A DNA stretch of 64,000 nt from Melastoma dodecandrum (GCA_029817715.1 JARUPY010000112.1:124001-188000), one strand, 5' to 3'; counted from the stretch's first letter, positions 20,861 through 32,640 are shown. Made by a program: numbers and translations. Notes: generated from the sequence alone by a model not told the origin.

Positions 20861-23257
20861 CTAGTCACAGTCAAAAATCAAGATGTGACACTCGTCGATC
20901 AAACGGGATATGCGGAGCAACGAGGAGCAAACCCAGATATTTACAAATTTCAATCTTTTCAAGCCGAACAAATCCTGAATTCCGCAAATGGAATCGCACT
21001 TCCAAATTTTCAACTCCTCCAACATCTCCAATTGTTCCAATCCTGGAATCTCCACCAACGCTCTACACTCGTCGAACCTAAGCCACCTCAGCCCCCTCAA
21101 TCTCCCTATGTTTGACACCCGGATGAGACTATCAGATTCATTAATAAACAACCTGGTAAGATTGGGTAACGAATCCAGCCCACCAAGCTCCCCCTCCGTC
21201 CATGTAAAATCTTTAATATTCACACGTTTCTCCGGGGAAGCCATGTCTGGAAAACTCAAACCGAGAGTCTTGAGCCTGGAAAGGAACCCCAACTCGAAAA
21301 CTTCTATAAATTTAATCTCTCTCTCTCCATACTCACTTGTACAACTTATTGCTTCATAGAGTTCCACCGTATCCCATGAAAATGAAAACCTTGTTAGGCT
21401 AGTAGGAAGTCTTGGAAGCTCCTGAAGCATGTCACAATCAGTCAAATTGAGGGTCTCGAGGCTCGTGAGTTGGCTGACCGTTGCTGGCAGGAAGCGAATG
21501 TTACTCCCTGAAAGGTCCAATTTTTCTAAAGCCGATAGGTTCCCAATTTCATCCGGAATCCCTTCTTCGAGAGGACAATCCGAAACATTCAACACCGTCA
21601 GGCTTGTTGGAAGTCCTCGAATCTCCCGAAGCTTGTCGCAACCAGTCACAACTAGCTCCCGTAAAGCTCTTACACTACAGAGCTCTTTTGGTAAACTCCT
21701 CAAAGACTCACAGCAGGAGATGTTCATATAAGTAAGACTCTCCAACTTACCAATCGAATGGTGGATTTCTTCCAAATTGTCCAAATGCTCAAAATCTATA
21801 ATCTCCAACTTTATGCAATAAGAGACATCAGGTGTCGTCGACATCACTGTAGGAGACTTCCAGCACCCTTAAATTAGGCATACTCTGTAAATGCATCGTG
21901 CACCATAATTTATCAACACATTTAACGATAAAGCACATGACATATAGGAGGATCGGGAGGAGGAGTTCATACCAGCTTTTTAGTACCCCGCCATGTACCT
22001 TGAATTCGGAGAACAACTAGGTTGCTCATCTTGAAGAAGTCGGGTTTCAACGGTTGATTACAATTCCACCAAGAAAGCCACAGTAACGTCTTCCGGATAC
22101 TTCCTAAATCTCCAATACATTCATGCCTTCCTTCTAGATGAAGATACAACAAATTAGATAATCTTGCAAAGTTCTTGTTAGTGAGTTCGTATTCTTCGGT
22201 AATACTTCCGAAGTCCAAGACCATTGCTATGATTTTCTTCGAGGCGTAATAAACGAAAAAATTCAAATAACATTAATAATCATATTGTGCTGGGTGAAGA
22301 GCGATATCAATCCCAAAGTAATGCAGATGGAAAGAAAGTGTAATATTTTAAATGCAACCTTAATTCAACGAGTTCCTTACCTTTTCCTGAAGCACTATCT
22401 CTAAGGCATCGTTTGGATCCCAAAGTCTAGCATACCCTTCGGGCCTTCCAAGGCTTTTCGATCGAATAATTTCTCTTCCCATGTCTCGAAGCTGGTCGTG
22501 AATCCAGAATTCACCGTCTGAATCAATCCTTATCAATGATTTGTTGACTAGTACCTTCACTCCGCTTTTTGGATGCAATTCGCGAGCTTCCCAGAGATGG
22601 TCCACAAACCTCGAATGCATCACTTCCTGAAAACATTCCATGAATCTTTGCTCTCACAACACAAGTGTCTTCCAATCACCACCAAAGCCAAGGGAAGGTT
22701 CCCAGTGGTATTAACGGCCTGTTTCGATAAAGAAAGATAGAGGCATGCCTGCTAAAGAGCTGAAGGGCGTGGTTGTCATCCATTTTCTCCATTGCATAAA
22801 ATTGAAGTAATTTGGAATCAGGACGAACAAATTGTTTGCAAACGCTTTTATCCCTGGTCGTGATTATGACTCGACAGCCTGTTCCTAACGTGTATTCTGG
22901 ATTTTTCATCAGCAGCTTTTCCAGTTGAAAGAACTTATCCACGTCGTCGAGAACCAGAAGAACCCTCTTGCACTGAATCCTTCGTATCATCTCACCGTCG
23001 TAGTTACAAGATCTAGTATTTTGGCCACCGAGAATGTCCTCCAATAACTTGTTTTTCAATTTCTCAATGCCTCCATTACCCTTGGACGTCTCACGCACAT
23101 CGGAAAGGAAACTGGAGCCTTGGAATCGGGAATGTAATTGATTGAAGATGACGCGAGCGTCTTCCCAATTCCCCCCATGCCATGAAGCACCACGAGCCTT
23201 ACTCCCGAGGAGTTGCTGTCCAGCAGATTTAACATGTCGGAACTCGATCATCGATAC
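20861..23257 (-). pseudogene. TNL copy E: 3' part (NB-ARC to LRR) of the gene split by the Ogre element
   Basis: NB-ARC exon 22381-23257 begins exactly at the retroelement border with GTATCGATGATCGAG, the continuation of copy F at 33627. LRR-start exon is about 21973-22250 and long LRR exon 20861-21884. Defects: an 8-base deletion in the P-loop at about 23157; a one-base deletion at about 23240; loss of the GTDEPP-region codons at about 22740; a deletion of over 200 bp removing the segment from SELKKLK to LDIAC at about 22636; loss of the acceptor AG of the LRR-start exon at about 22250; and a frameshift near 21840. The C-terminus also ends earlier than copy C, at FDCD. Some lesions may predate the insertion. 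With F it makes one ancestral gene. Confidence 0.9.
23253..23257. repeat. target-site duplication of the Ogre element (right copy, as GATAC)
   Basis: GATAC, the complement of GTATC, lies between TNL sequence and the TG of the LTR. The same 5 bp lies at 33623-33627 at the other LTR's outer edge. The uninterrupted copy C reads ...CTTACAGGGATCGATGATC, so the host word occurs once there with one mismatch. Confidence 0.85.
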
Positions 23258-24169
23258 TGTACGCGCGCGCAGGCGGGTCCGCATGCCTTAGGCGCGCGCG
23301 AGGTGGTTCCATGCAAGCCCGAGGATCGGGCCCGCTCCCCCGAGACCTAGTCCGGGCGGCGTTACGGCTCGAACGCCGGACGCTGCTGGAAGTGGCCTAA
23401 GGGTTGGGCCTTCCCTTGATTCGCGAACGGGTCTGTGGGGCATTTCGCCAACCACCTGAAGGTGGCGAGCGAAAGGCTGCGCTAAGGTCTCGCTCGCGAA
23501 TTTCGGGGAGGGCCCAGTGAGCCGCTCGAGTCTGCCGTCACCTCATCCTAAATGGCTCTAGAAAAGGTGAGTGTGAGGTTTAGTTTAGCTTTGGAAACAT
23601 TGTTCGGAGTCGCCACCGACTTAGTTTAAAAAATGTGATTTTAAGTCGGAAATATCAGAGTCTGGGTCTGGAGATTCCTATTTACTAACCTTAATATTCT
23701 ACCACATGTGAAAAGGGTGGCGATTTGTCCAAAAAGGTTTAACTTTTGATTGACGGATGTTGGACCCGATCCGGGAGTAGGCCGGACTCTTATCGACATT
23801 TTAACGGGCGTTAAACCCGACTTTAGGTTGGTTTGATTAAAACCAAATATGCGACGTTCAACCTAAAGCCTAAACAAGCACGCAATCACAAGCAATTATT
23901 TAGATAAAAAAGGCGGGGAAGGGTGGTGATTGCAGGCCTATGCACTTGGGCCCGCAATCCGTTACAAGTGGATTGAATAAAAATTCGGGGAGGCCCGCAC
24001 CTCCCCTTTGTACCGTAGATTTGTCGATCAGGGTTGTCTGGATACGGTCCCTCCTGCGTCATCTTGAAGTTGGAAAACGGAAGTTGGGCTCGTCGACCTC
24101 CAATATGTCTCGAACGCCACTCTGATTGACGAGATTGTATTTTCACATGCGAAAACGTCATAGGAAAAT

Positions 24170-24960
24170 GATTAGTAAATAGTATATATACATGACAAAC
24201 ACGAGGCAGCTTTGGTGCCTTTCACAAAAATATGCATAACTTTCTGTTCCATTTATGAAAATATGCATATTTATACTTGAAAGAAAGCTCTTGAAGTCAA
24301 TAATCAAAAAGCACAAGTTTCAAATCAATCTAAGATCTGTATCGAAAGTTATGAACGAAAGAATGAGATGTCCACATGCAGATCCGAACCTTCGACAGCT
24401 TTGCTGTCTCTCATAAAAATGTCTATAACTTTTAGCTAAGTTCATGAAAATGAGCCTACTTATATTCAAAATAAGCTCTTTTAGTCACCAATCTAATGAT
24501 GTGGGTTTTATGTCAATACAAGTTCCACAGAGGAAGTTATGAACGAAGGAGTAAGGGACCAACATGCAGATCTGAATCCCCGGCAGTTTTGCTACGTCTT
24601 AGACAAATATGTATAACTTTTAACTCGATTCACTACAATGAGCTTACTTATACTCAAAACAAAGATCTTTGAGTCAGAAATCTAATGGCGCATGTTTTAT
24701 CTTAATACGAGTTTCATACAGAAAGTTATGAATGAAAGAGTGAGGGACCAACATGCAGGTCCGAACATTCGACAGTTTTGCCACCTCTTAGAAAAACGTC
24801 TGTATCTTTTAGCTCAGTCCATGAAAATGAGGCTACTAATGCTCAAAACAAAGCTCTTTGAGTCAGAAATCCAATGGTGTAAGGTTTATGTCAATACAAT
24901 TTCCAAACAGAAAGTTATGTGTGAAGGAATGAACTGTCGACCGGCAGATCCAAACCTACG
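24170..24960 (-). repeat. tandem ~189 bp repeats in the 3' LTR
   Basis: The word agttatg-gaa recurs at 24347, 24535, 24724 and 24913, with matching blocks between (catgcag.tc.gaa..., caaagctctt..., ttttagct). The units are diverged. The other LTR has the same array in reverse at about 34880-35620, with one unit carrying an internal deletion, so the repeats predate insertion. Confidence 0.85.
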
Positions 24961-25914
24961 GACCTCTAGATTCTTCGAAATCACTCTACTCGTGAGTAAG
25001 TGCCATGTCACTTTAAAACCACTAAACCTTTATGCTTGAAACTCTGTATATAGCTAGTATGACTTGTCTAGAGTATATTTGAAGTTTGACGTACGGTAAA
25101 AATGCAAATGAGCATGTCCAAACGAGCAAAACTCGGCTGTATGTGATCAGTTTAGTATTTTACTGGAAACACCCAGGTTAGGAACTCAAATTTAGCTTAG
25201 TTAGTGTCTTTAGAACCGTATTTAAGTTGGGAATCAAATGGAAGTGGTTTCGCACGATTCGGATAAGCACACAGAAAGATATAAGGCAAAACCCGAAGGG
25301 TGCGCAAACTGATCCGAAGTATGCTTGGACTTACCAGCTATTTTGGCTCAATGGGAGGGTTGCAACACATCCAAACATGCTAGGACGTATGAATAAAAGG
25401 GAATGTGAGAATCTTGGCCTCCGGAAGTTGGTTCTCGGTTGTCCAATCCTTGCGATGCGGCTGCACAAACAAGAAAATATCAAAGCCAAAAGAGAGCTCC
25501 CCTCGCTAAGTTATGAAGTTACGAAAGGTGATCGTTAAGTCCTCATCTTTGGACGAGGGAAGCCAGATCCTAGATGCCGGAGAGAAGGCCTCGAACATAG
25601 AGTCGACGAGAAGAGTATGTTGGAGGTTATCCGGGGTTGTCGTTGTTTCTTCTTGCCGCAATCGACGACTTTGTGAAACCGGAATGTGTCTTCCGCGGTT
25701 AGGCTGGTCGGGGGAGTCTCCATTGCTCCATGAGCTTACCTTGGTTGAGAGGCTCGTTGGGAGGAAATGGGAGGCTTCGGAGGATGCTCGATGGGAGGAG
25801 GTGTCGTGTGTAGGTGTGTGTTGTCGTGTGATTCTTCTCCTCTTCCTCCTTTCTTTTCTATTCAAGTTTTTTGGACACCGAAAGCATCATGTGCCTTCTT
25901 CATAGCTATGGGGT

Positions 25915-26035
25915 GGGAGTGTCATCATGTGGTTCTCCATAATTACTCTTCATCATTTTTATTCCCCATAATTGCTCTTCATCATTTTTATTCCCCATAA
26001 TTGCTCTTCATCATTTTTATTCCCCATGATTGACA
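25915..26035. repeat. ~30 bp minisatellite in the 3' LTR
   Basis: Three to four copies of a unit containing cataattgctcttcatcat and a T-rich stretch ending attcccc. Mirrored in the other LTR at 33760-33860. Confidence 0.8.
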
Positions 26036-26162
26036 TCATGTGGTTCCCCGGTTGAGTTCAAGTCCCCCCCTCGAGGAATAAGTTTGTGGCAATACTTGCG
26101 TCAAACAAAGGGTAAACCTCCTAATACATGTCTCATGCAATTTACAATTCGGGGGATTTACA

Positions 26163-26180
26163 GTTTGCCCCTCCTTGCGA
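26163..26180 (-). promoter_or_regulatory. polypurine tract of the Ogre element
   Basis: On the minus strand, AAGGAGGGGCAAAC lies directly before the LTR's TGTAAAT. Position and purine content are as expected for the plus-strand primer. Confidence 0.7.
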
Positions 26181-27549
26181 GTGAATCTGAAAAGATTGTC
26201 TCGCAAGGATACCGTAGATACCCCAAATTGTTAACTCGAAGTGTTCTTTGTCGATCTGCACCTTGGGATCTCATCAAGAAAATGTTATTAACAAATGCAT
26301 TCCCGTGATGTACGGGGGTGATATAACATGTATGATTACGACATCCATGCATGTCATGTTTCATTTTAATTTATAAAGCTTGCTTCTGAGCAAGATCGAA
26401 GAAGGGTTTATGACTTCCCTCATGCGTTACTCTCATTTCTGAAAGCCATTTCAGTTGGATTTTAGAAGTCCCTTGACTTGGATGCTCATGTACCGGTCAA
26501 AGGAGTCTTTGCCTGGGTTATAATATGGTTTTGGCTTAAGGCCTTTAGATTGAATATTTAAATTCATGATTTGAAAGAAGGAGTCTAAGAACCTCATCGG
26601 AAGCTGTTGTACCATAGAGGTTTCACCGTCCAAGCGAATTCTCCATCTACCAGACAGCAGTCCCGTTGAGACGCGCCGTTGGGGATTGATGGTCGATCCG
26701 TTAGAACTTTGAAAATCTGTTTTGGGGAGTGTCTTGTCCCCGTTTTGTCCGGGAGATAGCACATTTGCTTTTGCGGCCTTTCATGTCGGCCCAGGTGCTT
26801 TAATTTGCTCTTTTGTTTTCTTTTTGTGCTTTGCTTTTGACGACCTTGGTCTTTGCGTTGACTTTGCTCTTTCTTCGATTTCATGCAGGGATTTGACCAT
26901 TTTCTTTCTTTTTCTTTGCTTTGTTGGAGACGCCTTGGACTCATGGGATTTATATTTCTTTGCCCCATTTTCTTCTCTGTTGATCTTTTTGGAGCTGCTT
27001 TGGACTCTTTGAGGTTTTCGTCCTTGGGTACAAGTCAGCTGGCAAGCATGTCTGTTGATGGTACCTCTTCGCTTGAACCTTGAGGAAGTGTCGCCTCTAT
27101 GGTCCATTGCTCCCGGTTTCTTATTACATGAGCTCCATTTACCTCAGTGGGAGGCGGTCCTTAGACTTAGAGGGAGTAGTGCGTAAACAAACTTCAACTT
27201 TGGCTCAGAAGGGCTAGCAATGGTCGATGTTTTGTGTTGGGATAGAGAAGGAATGCTCGATTTCATTCCGATTTAGAGCATCTTTTGTCAAAGGATTCGT
27301 CATCCGCCTGAATGCTTGTGTACGAACCTTTTATAGTGTTTGCACTCATCATTCTGGTTAAGTGGTTGGGGATAGGCTTGCCTTCTCCACTCTCGCTCAG
27401 AAATATTTTTATTAAAAATGATTTTGAATTATATGCAAATGAGCACACGAATGTTTAAGAGACGAATAGGTTTAGATACTCGAACCTCTGTGGTACTCTT
27501 GTGCACCTTCGTGTTCTGATTTCTTTTAAATTAAATCTGGAACGGCGTC
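26181..27549 (-). other. Ogre 3' UTR, proximal to LTR; no recognised gene
   Basis: Untranslated region between the tandem repeats and the 3' LTR. A lysine- and glutamine-rich minus ORF (26594-27107, two frames) occurs, ending DGEFAWTVKPLWYNSF. I recognise no domain and it may be low-complexity chance coding. Confidence 0.5.
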
Positions 27550-28650
27550 CACCCGATCACCCTCGCCGCTGCCTAGGAGTTTGTACCGTACTGTGCGGAT
27601 GTCCATGTGCCTGCACAGTTGACAACGGACAGAGAAGAAGTTAGCTCATGTACTTCGACTCTCGTTTGGGGAGATAATGATGAAGTAAAGTATCCGCTGG
27701 GGAGATGAGATGGATATGTCCATCTCGATGATGATCCTTGTTGAGGAGCGCGATGTATGTAATTAACTCCAACTTGAATGAAGACATGACTCCAGTTGGG
27801 GAAATGGAGACACGACTCCGTCTGGGGAATCATGAGAAATTTTGTTAGAGAGTAGTGTAGATGATACTCCCTTTCGATATGATCATCTTTAGTGACAACA
27901 AAGGCAATTTCGAAGTCTTGGCTCGAAATTTTCCACCCAATCGCCCGCGCCTTTGTCTGTAATGTAGGATGCTTATGTACCTACACTAAGCAAAGGACAT
28001 AAAACAAGTTAGCTCGTGTAACTTGTTTCTTTTAAAATAAGAATGAAGTTCGTTCATGTAACTTCACTTATATGAAAGGCGAAGTAGAGTTTTGATACTT
28101 CCCATTTCTATGTGTTTCGCCATTGCATCTTTGTCCGGAGGAATCAAAGGATTGACGAAATAGTTATTCTTGCCTGATTCTGTTGTTTAAGAAAGCTCAT
28201 GTACCTATCAGACAGATGGCAAGAAACAAGTGAGTTCATGCGACTTGTTTCTGTTAGAGTAAGAATGAAGTTTGCTCATGTAACTTCATTTGTAATAAAG
28301 GTGAAGTAGAGTTTTGGTACTTCCCTTTTGTATGATTTCGTCATGCGTCTTCGTCGGATGGAATCGAAGGTTTGACGAAATTGCTACAAGACTTTGACTT
28401 GAAGCTTTGCCGCCCTACCGCCCTCACCTTTGCCATAGGAGTTTTGCACCATTCGTGTGAGGAGCTCTTGTTCCTGCCCACGAGACAAAAGACGTAAACG
28501 AAATGAGCTCATGTAATTTCGTTTAATTAGGTGAAGAGAGTAATGGCTGTATGATTATCCCCTTTCATGTGTCAGCGTCTTTGCTCTAATCGACTCCCTT
28601 GGGATATGGAGGAGCTTTGTTGACGTATATTGCTTTGAAGTTTTGGCTTT
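27550..28650 (-). repeat. tandem repeats of ~230-250 bp in the Ogre 3' UTR
   Basis: Diverged units share, in order, a CCACGCC-type border (accgccctcaccttt, tcgcccgcgcctttg, tcaccctcgccgct), then ttagctcatgtaactt..., gaagtagagttttg.tacttcc, and a ctttgtc-type end. Units start near 27550, 27930, 28180 and 28430. Tandem repeats in this position are known for Ogre elements. Confidence 0.65.
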
Positions 28651-28658
28651 GACACTAC

Positions 28659-29769
28659 TTAGGTGTAATATCGTCGAAGAGCATCTACGTTTATTGCTTG
28701 TGGCAGGTCTCCTCCGTCCATCTTGGTTAGGATGGTTGCTCCTCCTGAGAAGGCGTGCTTGATAATGAATGGCCCTTCATAGTTTGAAGCGAATTTTCCT
28801 CTCGGGTCCTTAACATTCGGTAGGATTCTCTTGAGGACGAGGTCACCTGGTCTGTATCTGATCGGTTTGACCTTTTTGTTGAATGCTCTTGACATGCGTT
28901 GTTGATAGCATTGCATGTGGTGAGCTGCGGCAAGTCGTTTCTCATCAATGAAGTCGAGGTGGGCGAGTTGATGATTGGCCCTCTCTTCTTCTGTCATGTT
29001 GCTTTGGGATGATATCCTGAGAGTTGGCAATTTGACCTCTGCTGGAATGACCGCTTGAGTGCCGTAGACGAGCTCGAAGGGGGTTGCCCCAGTCGAAGTG
29101 CGCATCGTCGTTCTGTAGGCGAGTAACGCGAAAGGGAGCTTTTCGTGCCAGTCGCGATATGTAATTGCCGTCTTTTGAAGAATCTTCTTCATATTTTTGT
29201 TGGCGGCTTCAACTGCACCATTCATTTATGGACGATATGGTGAAGAGTTGAGATGTTTGATTCGAAATTCTTTGCATAGTGGTTCCATCAGTTTACTGTT
29301 GAAGTTTGAACCGTTGTCGGTGACTAATAGCTCTGGAACTCCGTATCTGGCGATGATGTTCGCCCTCATGAAACGCACGACATTGTTTGCTGTGACTTCT
29401 TTGAAGGATTGGGCTTCAATCCATTTGGTGAAGTAATCGATTGCGACCAGCAAGAATCGATGCCCGTTGGATGCCTTGGGATTGATGGGCCCGATCACGT
29501 CCATGCCCCACATTGAGAACGGCCATGGTTCGAATAACGGATAGAGTCTTGTTGGAGGCACATGTACCTTGTCGCTGTAAATCTGACACTTGTGGCATGT
29601 CTTAACGTATTTGATGCAATCGGCTTCCATTGTGTGCCAATAGTACCCTTGTCACATTATCTTCTGGGCGAGAGCGTATCCATTCATGTGTGGTCCGCAA
29701 ACCCCTTCATGTATTTCGACGATGAGAGCTTCAACTTCTTGCTTGGTGACGCATCTCATGAGGGCCGTC
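28659..29769 (-). pseudogene. Ogre/Tat integrase (3' half of pol)
   Basis: From 29769 downward: an HHCC-type zinc finger (H-x-G-x-CGPHMNGYALA..., YVKTCHKCQIYSD), the catalytic core with GMDVIGPINPKASNGHRFLL, FTKWIEAQSF and VTDNGSNFNSKLM, and the distal part GAVEAANKNMKKILQKTAIT with FALLAYRTTMRTSTGATPFE. D,D,E residues of the core are present (MDVIG, TDNGS, VEAANK). Two in-frame stops interrupt it, TGA at about 29654-29656 and TAA at about 29226-29228. The N-terminal side breaks off at about 29769, at the inversion junction. The matching RNase H end of pol is at 55750 on the other strand. Confidence 0.9.
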
Positions 29770-29830
29770 GTGAAACACTAAACTGATCACATTTAGCTGT
29801 ACAGGTTCTTGTATAAGGACCGTACAGGGC
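29770..29830. other. inversion junction 1 with copied filler DNA
   Basis: Between integrase and PMD sequence lie three short patches. aaacactaaactgatcacat matches the 5' LTR near 34680. gttcttgtataagg is the complement of Ogre sequence at 55726-55739. accgtacag also occurs at 34609. None belongs to either neighbour at this place. Confidence 0.7.
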
Positions 29831-30082
29831 TGGTGAGGAAGGTCTCTTCTTCATGGTTATTTTAATCGGCTTCTTTGGCTCATGCTTCTCACAAATATTG
29901 TCCTTCTTACACGGCGGAGGACGAAATTGCTCAATCAAGGTTTCGATGCCACGCTCTAGATAATCGTCATATCTGGATGCCCACCATTTTTTGTACTTCG
30001 TCTTGACATAGTTGCACAACTTGGTCGGGATGGCAGGCAAGTACAAGTGAGAGCCTGTACTTGACAGATAAGGCACGTACAA
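29831..30082 (-). pseudogene. plant mobile domain (PMD) protein fragment, N-terminal side
   Basis: The minus strand reads SHLYLPAIPTKLCNYVKTKY, KKWWASRYDDYLERGIETLI and EQFRPPPCKKDN, then KPIKITMKKRPSSPA. This is typical of the C-terminal part of the aminotransferase-like PMD family, found both in host genes and carried in transposons. The reading continues, after a break, on the plus strand at 55762 (VKITMKKRPSSPG...), with about 35 bases present on both sides. It is cut at both ends here. Confidence 0.65.
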
Positions 30083-30183
30083 CTTGGTCTAGATAATCGT
30101 CATATCTGGATGCCCACCATTTGTATAAGGCATTGACTCATTTTTCGAGCTAAGGAAGAAACCATTCTTATGAACTTACTTGA
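30083..30183. other. filler DNA: local duplicated scraps
   Basis: Contains a second copy of ctagataatcgtcatatc and the bases after it (first copy about 29954-29987, second 30088-30121), the word tgtataagg seen at junction 1, and a second acttgacagataa (30058 and 30178). This patchwork separates the PMD fragment from the kinase fragment. Confidence 0.65.
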
Positions 30184-30620
30184 CAGATAAAAGCATGACC
30201 GGTTCGCTCGATTGGCAGAAGCGTTTCAGCATCATCGGCGGGATCGCTCGTGGCCTCCTCTACCTGCACGAGAATTCTCGTGTATGAATTATCCACCGTG
30301 ACCTTAAGGCTAGTGACATCTTGCTGGACCACGAGATGAATCCAAAGATTTCCGATTTCCGGAATGTCAAGGATCTTCGGCATCAACCAAGACGAGGCCG
30401 CCACGAATCGAGTCGTTGGAACTTAGTAGGCCTCATATTTCCACTTCTAACTTACCATCACCAAGCATTTGTTCGTCTTCCGACTTACTCTCTTTGGTCG
30501 ATGTTGCATAGCGGATGCATGGCGCCGGAGTACGCAATGGGAGGTTCTTCTTTGTTAAATCGGACGCATTCAGCTTCGGCGTGCTCTTGCTCGAGATAGT
30601 CAACGGGAGGATTTTGGTGT
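30184..30620 (+). pseudogene. cysteine-rich receptor-like kinase: kinase-domain remnant
   Basis: The plus strand encodes [20 protein letters not shown], the catalytic-loop strand IHRDLKASDILLDHEMNPKI and SDF in place of DFG context, then EAATNRVVGT-like remnants. After an insertion come MAPEYAMGG and, in another frame, KSDAFSFGVLLLEIVNGRI. The order is that of CRK/DUF26 receptor kinases at the cell surface. Several frameshifts and an insertion of about 90 bp at 30425-30510 disrupt it. The N-lobe is absent. Confidence 0.8.
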
Positions 30621-30867
30621 TGCATGCTCCGGGCTTCCCCTGTTTGCCCCGGTAACCGCCCCGTTTGAATGTGAATCTTGATGGGTTTTCTACTGAGTGC
30701 AACTAGGTTTGTACTACTTCACCGCATTTAGATAACGTGTGATGAGTATAAACTTTGCGTAAGAAAAATGTTCATGTTTACGTGTTATTACGTACTACCC
30801 TCTATATCTCATATAAGAAATTGTAATTCTATACACAAATTAAGACTAGCCGTGATGGAATAATGAT

Positions 30868-31492
30868 TAGCCCCTCCCCTGCTCCTCTTCATCAGCATCC
30901 TTGTCTCCCTCGTCCTCTGCCGAACCACGATTTTGCAGTCACTGTACAAAAGTAACTGCATCGACACCGGGACTTCCATCCAGTCCTCCAATGTCAGAAG
31001 GCTCCTCCAGCACCTCTTTGTCGAGGGCTGAAGCTCAGGCTTGTACAATCCCACAGTGGGCGACCCCCCTGACACGTGTACGGCCTCTTCCTCTGTTGTG
31101 GTGATGTCTCTGGCGATGCCTGCCAGAGGTGCATAACTGATGCGACCACTGAGATCCACCGGGAGTGCCCTGGTAATAAGGAATCAACCATCTGGTTTGA
31201 CGATTGCCTCTTGCGATACTCGAACTGTCCTCCTTCTTGGTCATGGAGTCGATCCCGGGTTTCCCCATACCAGACGAGAAGAGTGCTGTACTGATGGCGG
31301 TGCTACAGAATGTCACGAGGACTGCGACCTCTTCAACAAAGCTATACACATTGGCGCAATGCACGCCGGATTTGTCAAAAATCAACTGCAGGAGTTGCTT
31401 GAGTGCAGCGGTTGCGAAACTAGTTGAAAGCATCAATGGGAAGGATGGGATGAGAGTTTTCCAAGGCAGTTGTTTTGCGTGTGAGAAATTCA
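30868..31492 (+). pseudogene. cysteine-rich (Gnk2/DUF26) secreted or CRK ectodomain remnant
   Basis: It starts with a signal-peptide-like LLLFISILVSLVLC. In other frames there follow CCGDVSGDACQRCITDATTE and IWFDDCLLRYSN (first DUF26, with C-x8-C-x2-C shown as CCGDVSGDACQRC), then LYTLAQCTPDLSKINCRSCL and GMRVFQGSCFAC (second DUF26). At least three frameshifts. DUF26 proteins act at the cell surface or apoplast. It lies downstream of the kinase scrap, so the two are neighbouring family members rather than one gene in order. Confidence 0.75.
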
Positions 31493-32640
31493 CACAATCA
31501 CAGAAATAACAAACAAACAAAACAGCGGAAGAATGGATCGGTTACGCAGGTTTACGGTCACCGAGAAAGATCAAGGGAAAAGAAAACGTACCCGTATTCA
31601 CCATGTTCGCCGTACCGTAAGGCTGATGATTGTAACCTGGGCGGCGTAGATCTTCTTCCCCTTTTCTTTCCCGTACGGCTGCTCTCGATGGAGGAGGCCA
31701 AATAAAATAAACTGACTATCTGTTTTCTGTCAGGGTGATTAACCTAGATATAAGAAAAATAATTTCCTTTATGAAATGTCAGTTTTGCCCCTTAGTTAAA
31801 TAATTGTTTTAAGGACAGGGGAATGGACCTAGCCGTAATATACGATAGCCTATGTCCTATCCGTCAATGGACCATAGGTTATAAAATAGTCTACACTCAG
31901 CCGTAATCCACATTAAACAAACGAGATGCGCATATCCCAATGACTTAAGCGATTTAGTGGGATTTCATGCATTGTCTTTATGTCACGACCTGTTTTATAA
32001 AATATACTTTAATAAAATAAAATAAAATAAATAAAAGAAAATTAAAAATAAACAATTAATGGAAGCCCAAAATCAGAAATTTCTAACATTGTGCGGTGCG
32101 CAACCCACTAGTTCGAAAAACGTTTTATTTCGAAACATCGACGCTGCACAGAGTCCCGGCAATTCACTACTTCCCGAGGTGTTTTGTACTGCAATCACTA
32201 ATGCAATCCCAGGTCTTCTTAGCGTCTGCAATACAAGAGACGGTTAAAATCATCCAGCAAAAATCGAGAAGAGACCGTTGGTAACTTTCTTTCAGGGGGT
32301 CATTTGAGACGTACTGGATAAGTTCAAGCATTTAGAGGAAATGCATTCCCTTTCGCACTGGATATTCGGATCGGAAATGGGGCGGCGTTCAGAAGAATCG
32401 AGATCAAGGGCTGGCCTCCTGCATTTCTGCAGTATACATCCATTGTAGCAGCGCTGGTCGAGCTTTCCATGGTTATCTAGCCCAACACTTTTTCTCGCAT
32501 TTGCCCGCAAAGGCCGCGTCCATCGACTGCATCGCTTCCAGGAACGAAATCATCAGTACCATTGACTTCTTAACAGCCATATGGACGGAAGTAAATGTTC
32601 TTCTACTTTGAGAGTTTGGTATCTAGGGGGTGTGGGGAGT
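31493..32640. other. no gene identified
   Basis: Mostly AT-rich. The segment 32290-32580 has more balanced composition and open stretches on both strands, but I recognise no family. An (AAAAT)n tract lies at about 32010-32030. Confidence 0.4.

Larger units (their letters stand above)
23258..26162 (-). repeat. 3' LTR of the Ogre/Tat-type element
   Basis: This 2.9 kb LTR, read on the minus strand, starts TGTAAATCCCC at 26162 and ends GCGCGTACA at 23258. It is the partner, in opposite orientation, of 33628-36522. The GC-rich end (23258-23560) corresponds to 36240-36522. It is preceded on the element strand by a PPT. It contains four tandem units of about 189 bp and a minisatellite of about 30 bp. 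ORFs inside it have no recognisable content. Confidence 0.92.

Noticed and set aside
25227..25538. ORFs of 60-130 codons inside the LTRs, present in both LTRs (25227-26000, 33789-34562)
   Set aside because: They are duplicated because the LTRs are duplicated. They have no recognisable domain, and sense in both strands is equally open.
32292..32510. Minus ORF of 72 codons with many cysteines (32292-32510)
   Set aside because: No family recognised, both strands open, no upstream signal; left as unassigned.
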